From Serripes groenlandicus (taxonomy: Eukaryota; Mollusca; Bivalvia; Cardiida; Cardiidae), in the NCBI GenBank assembly GCA_031761405.1, contig JASEVX010000007.1:62507062-62571061 (forward strand): a stretch of DNA of 64,000 nucleotides. The letters run 5' to 3'. The notes beneath the pieces are model-generated. The model did not search any database. It was not told the origin of the DNA and saw nothing but the letters and a program-made list of their open reading frames with translations. Below, in pieces: positions 34,911 through 47,273 of this stretch. A program made the position numbers and the translations under genes. Every line of letters begins with the position of its first letter. Position 1 is the stretch's first letter.

Positions 34911-35085
34911 TCCCGTTTCCATCTACATACGCTTTTTGATGCCTCTGCAGACGAATGTTGAAGGCAAAGTGACAAAATGAACTCTGTTCTAAAACTAAAT
35001 TTTTATATCAAGAGATTTTCAAGAATTTTCTCTAGATTATTTCGAAGTCGTCTGCTGGTGTTGTTCATTCGTCATATAAACTGAC
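34911..35085 (-). mobile_element. TTAA-MITE, decayed copy
   Basis: TTTTTGATGCCTCTGCAGAC and AAGTCGTCTGCTGGTG flank a shortened interior. Confidence 0.4.
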
Positions 35086-35089
35086 AATT

Positions 35090-36720
35090 TCTCAACAAAA
35101 TAATGCTTAAATCAAAAGAGCAACACTATAAATATAAAAGGTCACATTTAACGACAAAATTACCCTTTATTTTATTTTTGGCAACAACAAGCCTTTTTTT
35201 TTTACTTCAAAAGCGATGCTTTAAAGCAGTGTGGAAATGGATTGACATGTTCTGTTACTTCCTCGGTGGGGCTCATCGAGTTTTTAACCTTTTTCGGCGA
35301 TAGCTGATTAACGTGAGTTTTGACCTAGATGTTAAACAAATGATCTAGATTGTAGACCAATCAAATGTTGTATTTAATGAATAATGTCGAAGTTAAAGAA
35401 AATGAAACGTTTTGATTGGGTCATAGTTAAGTTAGCGATCCCACGAGAGGCACTAATAAGGTGAAGAGTTTTAAAATGAAATGTTCTGCATACTAACCTT
35501 TAATTGTTTTCCTTAAGAAATAAATGGACAGTGAAAAAATCAATGAAAACGTATGAAATATAATATTTAAGGGCAAAATATTAATTATTTTCGAAACATG
35601 ACAGGTTTTCAGCTATGTATCGTCAATTGAAACTTATGCTGTGTTACATAATACACCTCTTGGGAGCCTCGCGTAATCTCCAGTCATGTGATAATTTCTC
35701 GGCCTTGAACGAAATAACGTCATGTCGTAATGGATGTTGACTTGGATTGTCAAGTGAAAGCTCTGTGGTTCGCTTCTCGGCGGAGGCAATGTTTTTTTCT
35801 TTCTCTCTCTCATTCATATCAAAACCAAAGTATATATATGAACTAAAACATTTTATAAACCAAATATTACATATTTAACGTTATTGTTTTCTGTCATTCT
35901 AATAAGTAAGACAAAATATTAAATAATATGCGCATGTTCCATTTCGTAGTGTTTTCTCATATTGATCGCCGTTTATCTTTTTTAAAGATATTTCTTTTTC
36001 TAATTAAAACGACTATGTTAGGTGTTAGTTAAAGCATATTCGGAAAGGAGGAGAAACCAATCTGTAACTTCATAGCGTCTTTTGAAGACATGTGGCGATA
36101 CTTTACTTTATGTAATGTTTCATGGCCGAAATGTATTCCTTGTTGCTTTTGGGTTTTAGGTCTTAGGTCAGAGTTCAAGGTCACATTTTACTTTTACCTC
36201 GATGATTGGGTAACATCCCCATGGATTTATTTTAGTCTATCGAATTCAAGCTATAAGGATCGCAGACTAGAGTTGCCTTATTCCAAACGACGTTCCGTTC
36301 CCACACTGAGAATTGTTGTCCGACATCGTAATAGGTATTGGAAACCCATACGCGAAACAAGACAGCAAATCACTTGACAAAACCCATTTACTTAACTGAT
36401 TGCCTTTTGATTTATAAATCAGGATATTCACGCTTATTTTAGACATCGTCATTTTTCGCTAGATACCTAGATAATTAAGATACATAAGCGTTAAGACGTT
36501 TCCGTACATCGACTCAAACCTACACCTTGGACAGGCGAAAGCATGTTGAAACGAGTGCGGATTTAAATGTTTTCACATTTCCATGAAGTAAGACAATTGA
36601 TTCAGTTAAGATATAGATCAGGCGACGAATTGGGTAAAAAGATTATCTGATTAGGATCTGAATCTACCTTCTTTGCTTTTCAAGATTATCCCTTTTAGTG
36701 GGAAACCGTATTTTATGTAA
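35090..36720. other. No gene seen in this intronic stretch
   Basis: AT-rich; a degenerate SINE head at about 35733-35790 (GTTCGCTTCTCGGCGGAG). The 95-residue frame at 36090 has no recognisable domain. Confidence 0.35.
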
Positions 36721-36725
36721 ATACA

Positions 36726-36973
36726 TCGAGGGCTTGGCGTGAAACGGTTGTAACTAAAATTGGTATATTTTTACCAATGTTAATCACCTCGCCATAAAGT
36801 CTTTAAATGCGTTAAATCACTTTACTTGGTAAATAATGGAAATTTATGTGCCATTGCTCGTTCTGAGCAATGTCACCTAAATGTGCATTGTTTACAAAGG
36901 GGTCAAAATTGCCCCTAAACCAGGGTTTTCACAATAGGGTTTTAGTTACAACCGTTTCACACCAAGCCCTCGA
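36726..36973. mobile_element. Foldback MITE, TCGAGGGCTTGGCGTGAAAC family, copy 2
   Basis: 248 bases, same ends and layout as 30966-31214, about 90 percent identical by eye; central palindrome at 36853-36871. Confidence 0.82.
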
Positions 36974-38019
36974 CATGATATTTATGTCAGTATAGTTAAT
37001 TTCGCTTCCAGAAACTAATAAGATCTAATGACAGCTTTAATTAAGTTAAATATTCCTGCATACGGGGACTTCAAAAGTGTATAAGATTAAGATGATAAGA
37101 TGTTGGCCTTTTCCAAATCGGTCTCATTTAATGAAAAGTCTAAAGGATTAAATTACGCTGTATTCAATTTCTACTCATGCTTCACATAACCTTTTCCATA
37201 TGCAGACGCATTTCCTATCGACAACAGTCCCAAATGACTGCTAACTATTCTTTTTTATGTTATGTACGGTATGCAATTATTCCCTTTGAATATATTTGTG
37301 TACGAGATGCATCAATCCTCTTTGAATATATTAATTTATGGGATAAAGTAAATCCTCTTTGAATATATTTGGGTACGAGATATAGTCAATCCTCTTTGAA
37401 TATATGTGTGTACGGGATATAGTCAATCCTCTTTGAATATATGTGTGTACGGGATATAGTCAATCCTCTTTGAATATATGTGTGTACGGGATATAGTCAA
37501 TCCTCTTTGAATATATGTGTGTACGGGATATAGTCAATCCTCTTTGAATATATTTGTGTACGGGATATAGTCAATCCTCTTTGAATATATTTGGGTACGA
37601 AATATAGTCAACCGTCTTTGAATATATTTAGGTACGATGAATAGTCAACCCTCTTTGAATATATTTGTGTGCGAGATATAGTTAACCCTCTTTGAATATA
37701 TTTGTGTGCGAGATAAAGTTAACCCTATTTGAATATATTTGGGTACGGGATAGACTCAACCCTCTTTGAATATATTTGGGTACGAGATATAGTTAACCCT
37801 CTTTGAATATATTTGTGTGCGAGATATAGTCAACCCTCTTTGAATATATTTGATTATGGGATATAGTATGGGTACGGGATAAAGAAAATCCTCTTTGAAT
37901 ATATTTGGGTACGAAATATAGTCAACCCTCTTTGAATATATTTAGGTACGATAACTAGTCAACCCTCTTTGAATATATTTGTGTGCGAGATATAGTTAAC
38001 CCTCTTTGAATATATTTGC

Positions 38020-39370
38020 GTGCGAGATATAGTCAACCCTCTTTGAATATATTTGTGTATGGGATATAGTATGGGTACGGGATAAAGAAAATCCTCTTTG
38101 AATATATTTGGGTACGATAACTAGTCAACCCTCTTTGAATATATTTGGGTACGAGATATAGTTAACCCTCTTTGAATATATTTGTTCGCGAGATATAGTC
38201 AACCCTCTTTGAATATATTTGGGTATGGGATATAGTATGGGTACGGGATAAAGAAAATCCTCTTTGAATATATTTGGGTACGATAACTAGTCAACCCTCT
38301 TTGAATATATTTGGGTACGAGATATAGCTAACCCTCTTTGAATATATTTGTTCGCGAGATATAGTCAACCCTCTTTGAATATATTTGGGTATGGGATATA
38401 GTATGGGTACGGGATAAAGAAAATCCTCTTTGAATATATTTGGGTACGAAATATAGTCAACCCTCTTTGAATATAAGTAGGTACGATAACTAGTCAACCC
38501 TCTTTGAATATATTTAGGTATGGGATATAGTCAACCCTCTTTGAATATATTTGGGTACGAGATATAGTTAACCCTCTTTGAATATATTTGGGTACGAAAT
38601 ATAGTCAACCTTCTTTGAATATATTTGGGTACGGGATAGAGTCAACCTTCTTTGAATATATTTGGGGACGAGATATGGTCAACCCTCTTTGAATATATTT
38701 TGGTACGAGATATAGTTAACCCTCTTTGAATATATTTGGGTACGAAATATAGTCAACCCTCTTTGAATATATTTGGGGACGAGATATAGTCAACCTTCTT
38801 TGAATATATTTGGGTACGAGATATAGTCAACCATCTTTGAATATATTTTGGTACGAGATATAGTTAACCCTCTTTGAATATATTTGTGTGCGAGATATAG
38901 TCAACTCTCTTTGAATATATTTAGGTATGGGATATAGTCAACCCTCTTTGAATATATTTGGGTACGAGATATAGTTAACCCTCTTTGAATATATTTGGGG
39001 ACGGGATATGGTCAACCCTCTTTGAATATATTTGGGTACGGGATATAGTCAACCCTCTTTGAATATATTTGGGTACGAGATATAGTTAACCCTCTTTGAA
39101 TATATTTGTGTACAAGATATAGTCAACCCTCTTTGAATATATTTGGGTACGGGATATAGTCAACCTTCTTTGAATATATTTAGGAACGGGATATAGTCAA
39201 CCCTCTTTAAATATAGTTGTGTGCGGAATAAAGCCCAGTCCTCTTTGAATATATATGTGTACAGGATATAGTAATTCCTGTTGGAATATATTTGTGTACG
39301 GGATATAGTGAATCACCTTTGAATATTTCAATCCTCTTTGAATACATGAAATATAGTTAAGCCTCTTTGT
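38020..39370. repeat. 1351-bp satellite block, first copy
   Basis: Sequence at any position here reappears 1351 bases later (for example 38059 and 39410, 38291 and 39642) with only isolated differences, such as GATATAGCTAACC against GATATAGTTAACC. Confidence 0.88.
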
Positions 39371-40721
39371 GTGCGAGATATAGTCAACCCTCTTTGAATA
39401 TATTTGTGTATGGGATATAGTATGGGTACGGGATAAAGAAAATCCTCTTTGAATATATTTGGGTACGATAACTAGTCAACCCTCTTTGAATATATTTGGG
39501 TACGAGATATAGTTAACCCTCTTTGAATATATTTGTTCGCGAGATATAGTCAACCCTCTTTGAATATATTTGGGTATGGGATATAGTATGGGTACGGGAT
39601 AAAGAAAATCCTCTTTGAATATATTTGGGTACGATAACTAGTCAACCCTCTTTGAATATATTTGGGTACGAGATATAGTTAACCCTCTTTGAATATATTT
39701 GTTCGCGAGATATAGTCAACCCTCTTTGAATATATTTGGGTATGGGATATAGTATGGGTACGGGATAAAGAAAATCCTCTTTGAATATATTTGGGTACGA
39801 AATATAGTCAACCCTCTTTGAATATAAGTAGGTACGATAACTAGTCAACCCTCTTTGAATATATTTAGGTATGGGATATAGTCAACCCTCTTTGAATATA
39901 TTTGGGTACGAGATATAGTTAACCCTCTTTGAATATATTTGGGTACGAAATATAGTCAACCTTCTTTGAATATATTTGGGTACGGGATAGAGTCAACCTT
40001 CTTTGAATATATTTGGGGACGAGATATGGTCAACCCTCTTTGAATATATTTTGGTACGAGATATAGTTAACCCTCTTTGAATATATTTGGGTACGAAATA
40101 TAGTCAACCCTCTTTGAATATATTTGGGGACGAGATATAGTCAACCTTCTTTGAATATATTTGGGTACGAGATATAGTCAACCCTCTTTGAATATATTTT
40201 GGTACGAGATATAGTTAACCCTCTTTGAATATATTTGTGTGCGAGATATAGTCAACTCTCTTTGAATATATTTAGGTATGGGATATAGTCAACCCTCTTT
40301 GAATATATTTGGGTACGAGATATAGTTAACCCTCTTTGAATATATTTGGGGACGGGATATGGTCAACCCTCTTTGAATATATTTGGGTACGGGATATAGT
40401 CAACCCTCTTTGAATATATTTGGGTACGAGATATAGTTAACCCTCTTTGAATATATTTGTGTACAAGATATAGTCAACCCTCTTTGAATATATTTGGGTA
40501 CGGGATATAGTCAACCTTCTTTGAATATATTTAGGAACGGGATATAGTCAACCCTCTTTAAATATAGTTGTGTGCGGAATAAAGCCCAGTCCTCTTTGAA
40601 TATATATGTGTACAGGATATAGTAATTCCTGTTGGAATATATTTGTGTACGGGATATAGTGAATCACCTTTGAATATTTCAATCCTCTTTGAATACATGA
40701 AATATAGTTAAGCCTCTTTGT
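39371..40721. repeat. 1351-bp satellite block, second copy
   Basis: Tandem near-identical duplicate of the preceding block; both end in GAATACATGAAATATAGTTA then AGCCTCTTTGTGT. Confidence 0.88.
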
Positions 40722-40735
40722 GTACGAGATGTAGT

Positions 40736-43050
40736 CAATTCTCTTTGACAAGACATGTGCACTGTATGATGTCAGTCCTCTATGGTAAATTAATATGTGT
40801 GTACAGGATTTAGTCAATCTGCTTTGACAATATTTATGTAATCGATACAGTCAATCCTCTATAAAATATTTGTGTACGGGATGCAGTCAATCCCCTTTGT
40901 CAAGTCATGTGTACTGTATGTAGGCAGTCCTCTATGACAATATTTGTGCACGCGATGTAATCAGTCCTCTTTGACACAAGTTCTGTACTGTGTGAAGTCA
41001 GTCCTTTATGACACTATGTGTGTACGGGATGTAGTCAGTTCTCTATGACAATATTTGTGTACGGGATGTAGTCAATCCTCTTTGTCAAGATATATGTACT
41101 GTATGTAGACAGTCCTCTATGACAATATTTGTTTACGGGATGTAGTCAGTTCTCTATGACACTATTTGTGTACGGGATGTAGTCAATCCCCTTTGTCAAG
41201 ATATGTGTACTGTATGAAGTCAATCCTCTATGACAATATTTGTGTACGGGATGTAGTCAGTTCTCTATGACAATATTTGTGTACGGGATGTAGTCAATCC
41301 CCTTTGTCAAGATATGTTTACTGTATGTAGTCAGTCCTCTATGACAATATTTGTGCACGGGATGTAATCAGTTCTCTTTGGCACAAGTTATGTACTGTAT
41401 GTAGTCAGTCCTCTTTGGTACAAGTTCTGTACTGTATGTAGTCAGTCCTCTATGACAATATGTGTGTACGGGATGTAATCAGTCCTCTTTGACACAAGTT
41501 ATGTACTGTATGTAGCCAGTCCTCTTTGACAATATTTGTATACGGGCTTTGGCAATATTTGTGTACGGGATGTAATCAGTCCTCTTTGACACAAGTACTG
41601 TACTGTATATAGTCAGTCATCTATGACAATATTTGATTACGGGCTTTGGCAATATTTGTCTACGGGATGTAATCAGTCCTCTTTGACACAAGTTCTGTAC
41701 TGTATGTAGTCAGTCCTCCTTGACAAGAGTGTTGTACTTTGTGTAGTCAGTCCTCTTTGACTATATTTATGTACGGGATGTATTCAATTCGTTTTGAAAA
41801 TAGTTATCTAATGTATGAAGTCAATCCATTTTGATAAGATTTGTTTACTGTATGCTGTAAATTCTATTCTTTTTTACAATATTTGTGTACTGTATGTTGT
41901 CAATCCACTATGACGAAATTTGTGTACGGGATGTAGACAGTCCTCTATGACAATATTTGTGTTTGGGATGTAGTCAATCCTCTTTGTCAATATTTCTATA
42001 CTGTATGTAGTCAGTCCTCTATGACGATATTTGTGCACGGAATATATTCAAACCTCGTTGACAAGATTTCTGTACGGGATAATGTCTGTCCTCTAAGAAA
42101 ATATTTGTGAATGTGATGTAGTCAGTCCTCTTTGACAATAGTTGTGTACGGGATGTAGTCAATCCTCATTGACAATGTTTGTGTAAGGTTTTAAGTCAAT
42201 CGCCTTTTGTATTGTATGTAGTCAGTCCCCTATGACAATATCTGTGTTTAGTATGCAGTCAGTCCTTTATGACAAAAGTTGTGTACGGGATGTAGTCAAC
42301 CCTCTTTGACAAGATTTATGAACTGTATGTAGTCAGTCCTCTTAGAGAATATTTGTGTACGGAATGTAGTCAGTCCTGTAAGAAAATATTTGTGTATTTG
42401 GTGTAGTCAGTCCTCTTTGACAATGTTTGTGCACGGTTTTTAGTCAATCGCCTTTGACAAGATTGTTGTACTGTATGTAGACAGTCCCCTATGACAATAT
42501 TTGTGTTTGGAGTGTAGTTATCCCCGTTGACACTATTTGTGTATGGGATGTAGACAGTCCTCTATTACAGTATTTGTGTACTGTATGTATGCAGTCCTCG
42601 TTAACAATATCGGTGTATTGTATGTAGTCAGTCTTTTTCTTTGTAAACATATTTGTGTTTGGGATGTATTCAATCTTCTTTGTCAAGATTTGTGTACGGA
42701 ATATATTCAGTCCTCGTTGACAAGATTGCACTGTATGAAGTTTGTCTTCTTTATCAATATTTGTGTTAGGGGTGTAGTCAATCTTCGTTGACAATATTTC
42801 TGTACTGAATGTATTGTGTCTTCTTTGGCAATATTTGTGTACGGGATGTAGTCAGTCCTCTATGACAATATATGTGTTCGGGATGTTGTCAATCCTCTTT
42901 GTCAATATTTCTATAGTGTGTGTAGTCAATCATCTAAGACAATATTTGTGTACGGGTTGTAGTCAGTCCTCTATGACAATATGTGTGTACGGGATGTAGT
43001 CAGTCCTGTTTGACAATATCTCTTTACTGTATGTAGTCAGTCCTCTTATA
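40736..43050. repeat. 37-bp satellite, subfamily 2, about 63 copies
   Basis: The same 37-base period continues with a different consensus: CCTCTATGACAATATTTGTG plus TACGGGATGTAGTCAGT, alternating with units containing CAAGATATGTGTACTGTATG. Much more diverged between units than subfamily 1. Confidence 0.9.
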
Positions 43051-43308
43051 TTAGATAATATGCAGTTTATATTTTGTTTACGTTCTGGTAGTTATGTACA
43101 TCCAACACAGAAACCGTATGCATATTGAATTCGAGGTTGGTACAATTCCAAGTATGCTTTTAATTTCCAGTTACACATGAGCCGTTACACGAGAAAACCA
43201 GTAGTACGGACTATATTAACCTAGATGTTTAAAATTTAAAAGTCGCCTAGGGAAGATATGTCGTCTTTGGGAGAGGGGTAAACAACTGTGTTTTTCTATA
43301 TATTCCAG

Positions 43309-43416
43309 GATACAAGAACGGAAAATGTTAGGGTATTACAGAGAGTGAAACGACTAGATATGGACATCGAAGGGGATCCCAATCGAGTTGTAAGGCTACA
43401 GGGGGATGGCCACAAG
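43309..43416 (+). CDS. Unrecognised secreted charged protein, exon 2
   Basis: A 108-base exon of 36 whole codons, with acceptor tattccag and donor aag then gtcagt. It begins DTRTENVRVLQRVKRLDMDI and ends LQGDGHK. RVKR (residues 32-35 of the assembled protein) fits a furin-type proprotein convertase site, so residues about 21-35 could be a propeptide. There are no cysteines. It starts about 250 bases after the 37-bp satellite array ends. Confidence 0.68.
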
Positions 43417-43946
43417 GTCAGTACGTAGAGGTTACATTCTTTCTTTGTTTCATTGTATAAAATCGACCAGTTTCAGTCCTCAATTATCACACTTTCGAAG
43501 GGTTTCTCATGTAGAACACCATATATCGTTGAAAAGAGTTACCTCTAAGCTTTAAAACAATCCTAGCGAAAATTGTTACCGTCATTTTGGAACCAAATCG
43601 GGTCAAAATACTAAAAATGATCAAATCAATCATTTCCAGTGCATCATACACATTTATAATGAATTTAAGCTCACTGTCATATATTCAATGCATTTTGGAG
43701 ATGGTATACTCTCTTTTCTACGCAAACAAAGTTTTTTTAGGTACTATTTCGGGTAATTTGACCTAGATACGGACAATTAAAATGACCGCGAAAGGCGAAA
43801 TGGATATTGTTGTATCCACGTTCTGGCATGACATGAAGATGTATGGGCTGATCGTTTCGTGTTTTGCCCATCTTTGAACAATTTTTCACTTTCACTTTTT
43901 CAGATTTTTTTCAATTACTAAATATTTACATTTTACCTTGTTCCAG
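43417..43946 (+). other. Second intron of the secreted-protein gene
   Basis: A 530-base GT-AG phase-0 intron with a pyrimidine-rich 3' end (acattttaccttgttccag). No repeat family recognised inside it. Confidence 0.72.
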
Positions 43947-44357
43947 GCAATCCGAGACAGACGTTCCGCGGAAAATGACGAAAGCGTTCCGGAAGATGCC
44001 GATGAAGTATTACGTGACGATGACACATCTGAAGAGGACACATTTAAAAAATCTTTGTACGGAAGCAATTTTGGACAAAACACTGACGACCCGACAGATG
44101 TTCTTAAATTGTCACTAAGCGAGTTTAATTCGGATCAGGATGAGAGCGAGACCATTGAGGAGCCGATAAGGAAGCACTTTGACAAACATTTCATGAAAAT
44201 CAAGCAGAAATGGAAAACGGCTATGAGAAAGAGGAAGCAACACAAGTACCAACTGAAGAAGAAAATGACCAAACGGCTCAAACACAAGGAGGCGAAAGAT
44301 TTCGCTCAATTGAAGTCAAATAGAAGACGGTATCATAGGCAAGTCAAGAAGTTATAA
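43947..44357 (+). CDS. Unrecognised secreted charged protein, exon 3 (acidic then basic tail)
   Basis: The last coding exon is entered at cttgttccag in phase 0, with TAA at 44355; AATAAA at 44525-44530 is a good polyadenylation signal. Assembled protein: 192 residues with no cysteine anywhere and no N-glycosylation sequon. Residues 65-87 are mostly D and E (for example DADEVLRDDDTSEED); 115-128 are again acidic. From residue 131 the charge flips and the final 60 residues are dominated by K, R and H (KWKTAMRKRKQHKYQLKKKM), probably helical. Such an acidic-basic polyampholyte with a signal peptide recalls biomineral matrix proteins or heparin-binding factors, but I recognise no family and assign no function. 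Confidence 0.75.
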   Translation, partial: AIRDRRSAENDESVPEDADEVLRDDDTSEEDTFKKSLYGSNFGQNTDDPTDVLKLSLSEFNSDQDESETIEEPIRKHFDKHFMKIKQKWKTAMRKRKQHKYQLKKKMTKRLKHKEAKDFAQLKSNRRRYHRQVKKL

Positions 44358-44524
44358 TCGAATGAAACGAACACATCTTCAGTTGTAAACTTAAGCCTAC
44401 TTGTTATTTTCTTCGATGCAATCGTTTGCTACTTTGAACATTTATATTACATTTTACGAATAGTAGACACGCTTGGCACAAACGCCTTAACATAGAATAC
44501 GTACATTGCTTATTTATTTGTAAT

Positions 44525-44530
44525 AATAAA
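44525..44530 (+). promoter_or_regulatory. Polyadenylation signal AATAAA for the secreted charged protein gene
   Basis: AATAAA 168 bases after the stop at 44357, in AT-rich sequence, on the same strand. Confidence 0.55.
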
Positions 44531-44728
44531 CTTGCATTTGCTAAAAAGGCGTATTTAGTCAATAAGCCATGTGTGACAAGTTATGCAAAAATCTAAACGC
44601 ACCTACCAGCTCTGTCATTCTACAGCACTCCTCAAAGGTTGTTTATAATTTCTAAATAATCTAATTAAAGCATTCATTTCAAAATGTTCTTTCTTGTTCA
44701 GAAAGCCACTCGCTTACGAACATATTTC

Positions 44729-44907
44729 TTAACCCTTACCCACATACAGACGCTTCTGCAGCAGTCGACTTTTGAAATCATTGTGGCAAACGGCCACATT
44801 GATTTCAACGTTATTCAATAGTTATTCATTCATGTTTCCCCCACCATTTTGCCTTTATGTTTTCAAATTCGTCTGCTGCAGAATTGTTGTAGGTAGGAAA
44901 GTGTTAA
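44729..44907 (-). mobile_element. TTAA-MITE, shortened copy
   Basis: TTAACCCTTACCCACATACA to GGAAAGTGTTAA with CTGCAGCAGTCGAC and TTCGTCTGCTGCAGAATT; 179 bases. Confidence 0.65.
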
Positions 44908-44984
44908 ACGAGGGGTTTCACATGTCGTTTCGGACAATTTACATGAAGTGGAAAGGCAACCTGTTTCATGTGTTCAAAGTTGGC

Positions 44985-45140
44985 GAGTTTACCCGATAAG
45001 AAGCTCTGCGTAATCAGTGGTAGGGTTTACCCGGTAAGAGGCTCTGCGTAGTGTTGCTTATGTAATCAGTTGTGGCAAATGATTTGGAGGGTTTACCCGG
45101 TAAGAGGCTCTGCGTAATGTCGCTTCTGTAATCAGTTGTG
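44985..45140. repeat. Three copies of a ~64-bp repeat
   Basis: GTTTACCCGGTAAGAGGCTC followed by TGCGTA recurs at about 44988, 45025 and 45089. Confidence 0.7.
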
Positions 45141-45612
45141 GAACATTATTTGATGTAGATACAATCAAAACTGAAGACTTTGTCACGTTCACAAGCAGTA
45201 TTATAGCAATTTTGACAACTTCAAGGGCCATAATCCAGTCATGCAAGAGTACATCTGGCTGGTTTTCGAAAGGAATCAAGCTCTCATCAATATTTAACTA
45301 CCATCTAAGTTTAGTGAAGATCAGATAGTAAATGGAGCCTCTATTGTGTTCACAAGCTCTATTATTGCAATTTTGACCATTTCAAGGGCCATAATCCAGT
45401 CTTGCATGGACGGATCTGGCTGGTTTGCAAAAGGAACTGAGCTCTCATGGAGATCTAACTACTGTATAAGTTTGATTAAGATACAATCAAAACTAAAGAC
45501 TATCGCGCTCACAAGCAATTGTTTACGGACGCACGCTGGCACGCACGACGGACACCACGCCACGGCATAAGCTCTTCTGGCCTTTTGCCAGTAGAGCAAA
45601 AAATTACAATCT
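45140..45612 (+). mobile_element. Helentron-like element 3' part with ~163-bp core repeats
   Basis: Two core repeats (GTTCACAAGC..TATTAT.GC, ATTTTGAC, TCAAGGGCCATAATCCAGTC, CATCTGGCTGGTTT) about 163 bases apart. They are followed by ACGCACG/GACGGACACC-rich sequence and a terminal hairpin CTGGCCTTTTGCCAG then TAGAGC. The expected closing CTAA is mutated. Confidence 0.55.
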
Positions 45613-45889
45613 TGGTAGAGGGTTACCTTATGAACACTTGTACACAACTGTTTTAGAAATGGGCTTGTACAATATGATTATTTTAAGTTATGACTACATG
45701 TCTATATTCATACAAGGTACACCTACCCCATCCCTTGGGATCCACAGTCATTGAAATTAACTTTTAATATTCACTGGTCTGAATATCCTTACTGGTTGGT
45801 TATTGTTATAATTTATATAACATGTAAAATGACACTGGCCAAAGGAACTTCTTCACTGGTCCGAACCAAAAGATACTGACCAGGGACCA

Positions 45890-46560
45890 TGGGACCACTG
45901 CTAAAATGTCGTAGACTGGATCAATCTGTGTTAACAGATAGGGATACTTTCAACAACCATTCAACATGAATTGAAGGAATCTGATAGAGAGTCACCTGAG
46001 GAACACTGCTACAAAATTATTTGAAAATCAGCCAGACACTTTCAGGAGAAGATTTTTAAAGTTTTCACTTTAACCATTTAAGGCAAGATAGCCCCGCCCC
46101 GCCCCCTGGCGGCTATGTTTTTCGACCAATCATCTTGGCTTGAAGATATCTGATAGAGGGTCACCCAAGGAACATTTCTACAAAATTATTTCAATATCGG
46201 CCAGATGCTTTCGGAGGAAGAGATATTTTAAGTTTTCACTTTAGCCATATAAATCTTATATATATAGGGTCACCCAAGGAACATTTCTACTAAATAATTT
46301 GAAAATCAACTTGACAATTTCTGAGGAGAATATTTTTTAAGTTTTCACTATTTTTTTTTCTTTCGGTTGCATTGGAAACCAGAATTTTGCATTTATCCAA
46401 AAAATTGAAGGAATTTAGGAGAGGACATTTGGAGGATGCTTCCTATAAAGTTATATCCAAATTGGCCAAGTGGTTAGGGAGGAGAAGTTTGTAGCAAAAA
46501 GTTGACGCATGCACGCACACACACAGACCACGGACAGCCAGTGGAGTTAAAAATTAGGTC
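45890..46560 (+). repeat. Diverged Helentron-like core repeats
   Basis: Repeated GGGTCACCCAAGGAACATTT, AAAATTATTTGAAAATC.GCC, GGAGAAGATTTTTAAAGTTT at about 160-190-base spacing, ending in ACGCATGCACGCACACACAC and ACGGACAGCC. Confidence 0.5.
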
Positions 46561-46732
46561 TATACTTTTGAAAAAGAAGAATTTTTAAGTTTCCACTATA
46601 TATAAAAAGAAGGGATCAGAATAGTTTCAACAACCCAGTAGATGGTCACCAAGGGAATATTTGTGCCAAGTACATTTTTTAAGTTTGGCAATTGTTCCTG
46701 TTTCTGATGCCACAGGATAATTTTTCATAAAA

Positions 46733-46961
46733 TGAACCCTTTCCCTCATATAGACGCTTTTAGATGCCTCTGCAGCAGACGGCTTTTTGAAAACATAGTG
46801 ACAAAAGGAGAAATTGCTCAAAACGAGCAATTTCTCCTTTTGACACAATGTTTTATACTTTTAGTCATAGGTTATCCATTCAGTCATAGGGATTTCCATT
46901 TTTTTACAAAATATGTTCAAAGTCGTCTGCTGCAGATTTGTCGTATGAGGGAGAGGGTTAA
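46733..46961 (-). mobile_element. TTAA-MITE, full copy, reverse orientation
   Basis: AACCCTTTCCCTCATATAGA to GAGGGAGAGGGTTAA. It has a perfect central hairpin AAATTGCTCAAAACGAGCAATTT; the left TTAA is mutated to TGAA. Confidence 0.78.
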
Positions 46962-47273
46962 AGAAACATTCTTGTTAAATTATTCTGAAATTGGTACAAA
47001 TATGAACGGAAGGACAACAAAGACGGATGGTGAGTAATCACAATAGCTCCCCCCCTCACTTTGCGCTCAAGTGGGCTAATAAACTGACACAATAATGCAC
47101 ACAATAAAATACAAAACTTTATACACAGTAACATAACAAATTACTTTTTCGTGAAAATTTAATATTTTTATCTCTATTTGATATGTATATATATTAACAA
47201 GTACCAATGCACAACTTGACTTACAAGAATTATTTCAAAGTGAATACCGTTGTGGACTAATGTATGCATATCA

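Larger units (their letters stand above)
37264..40735. repeat. 37-bp satellite, subfamily 1, about 94 copies
   Basis: Unit CCTCTTTGAATATATTTGGG plus TACGGGATATAGTCAAC. Variants alternate TACGAGATATAGTTAAC, TACGAAATATAGTCAAC and so on. A partial unit (ATGGGATATAGTATGGGTAC) recurs every 166 bases in places, and a 1351-bp block is duplicated. The minus-strand open frames (for example 38291-38497) come from the repeat. Confidence 0.95.
29594..43308 (+). other. Giant first intron of the secreted-protein gene (proposed)
   Basis: If exon 1 and exon 2 belong together, this 13.7 kb phase-0 intron contains four full or near-full TTAA-bounded MITEs and one decayed copy, a three-copy 190-bp repeat, nested SINE/MITE insertions, two copies of a 250-bp foldback family and 5.8 kb of 37-bp satellite. 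Confidence 0.55.

Noticed and set aside
36090..36377. 95-residue plus-strand frame
   Set aside because: No domain, low coding quality, and inside the proposed intron without splice signals.
38291..38497. Minus-strand 68-residue frame duplicated at 39642
   Set aside because: Antisense translation of the 37-bp satellite; the pair simply reports the 1351-bp duplication.
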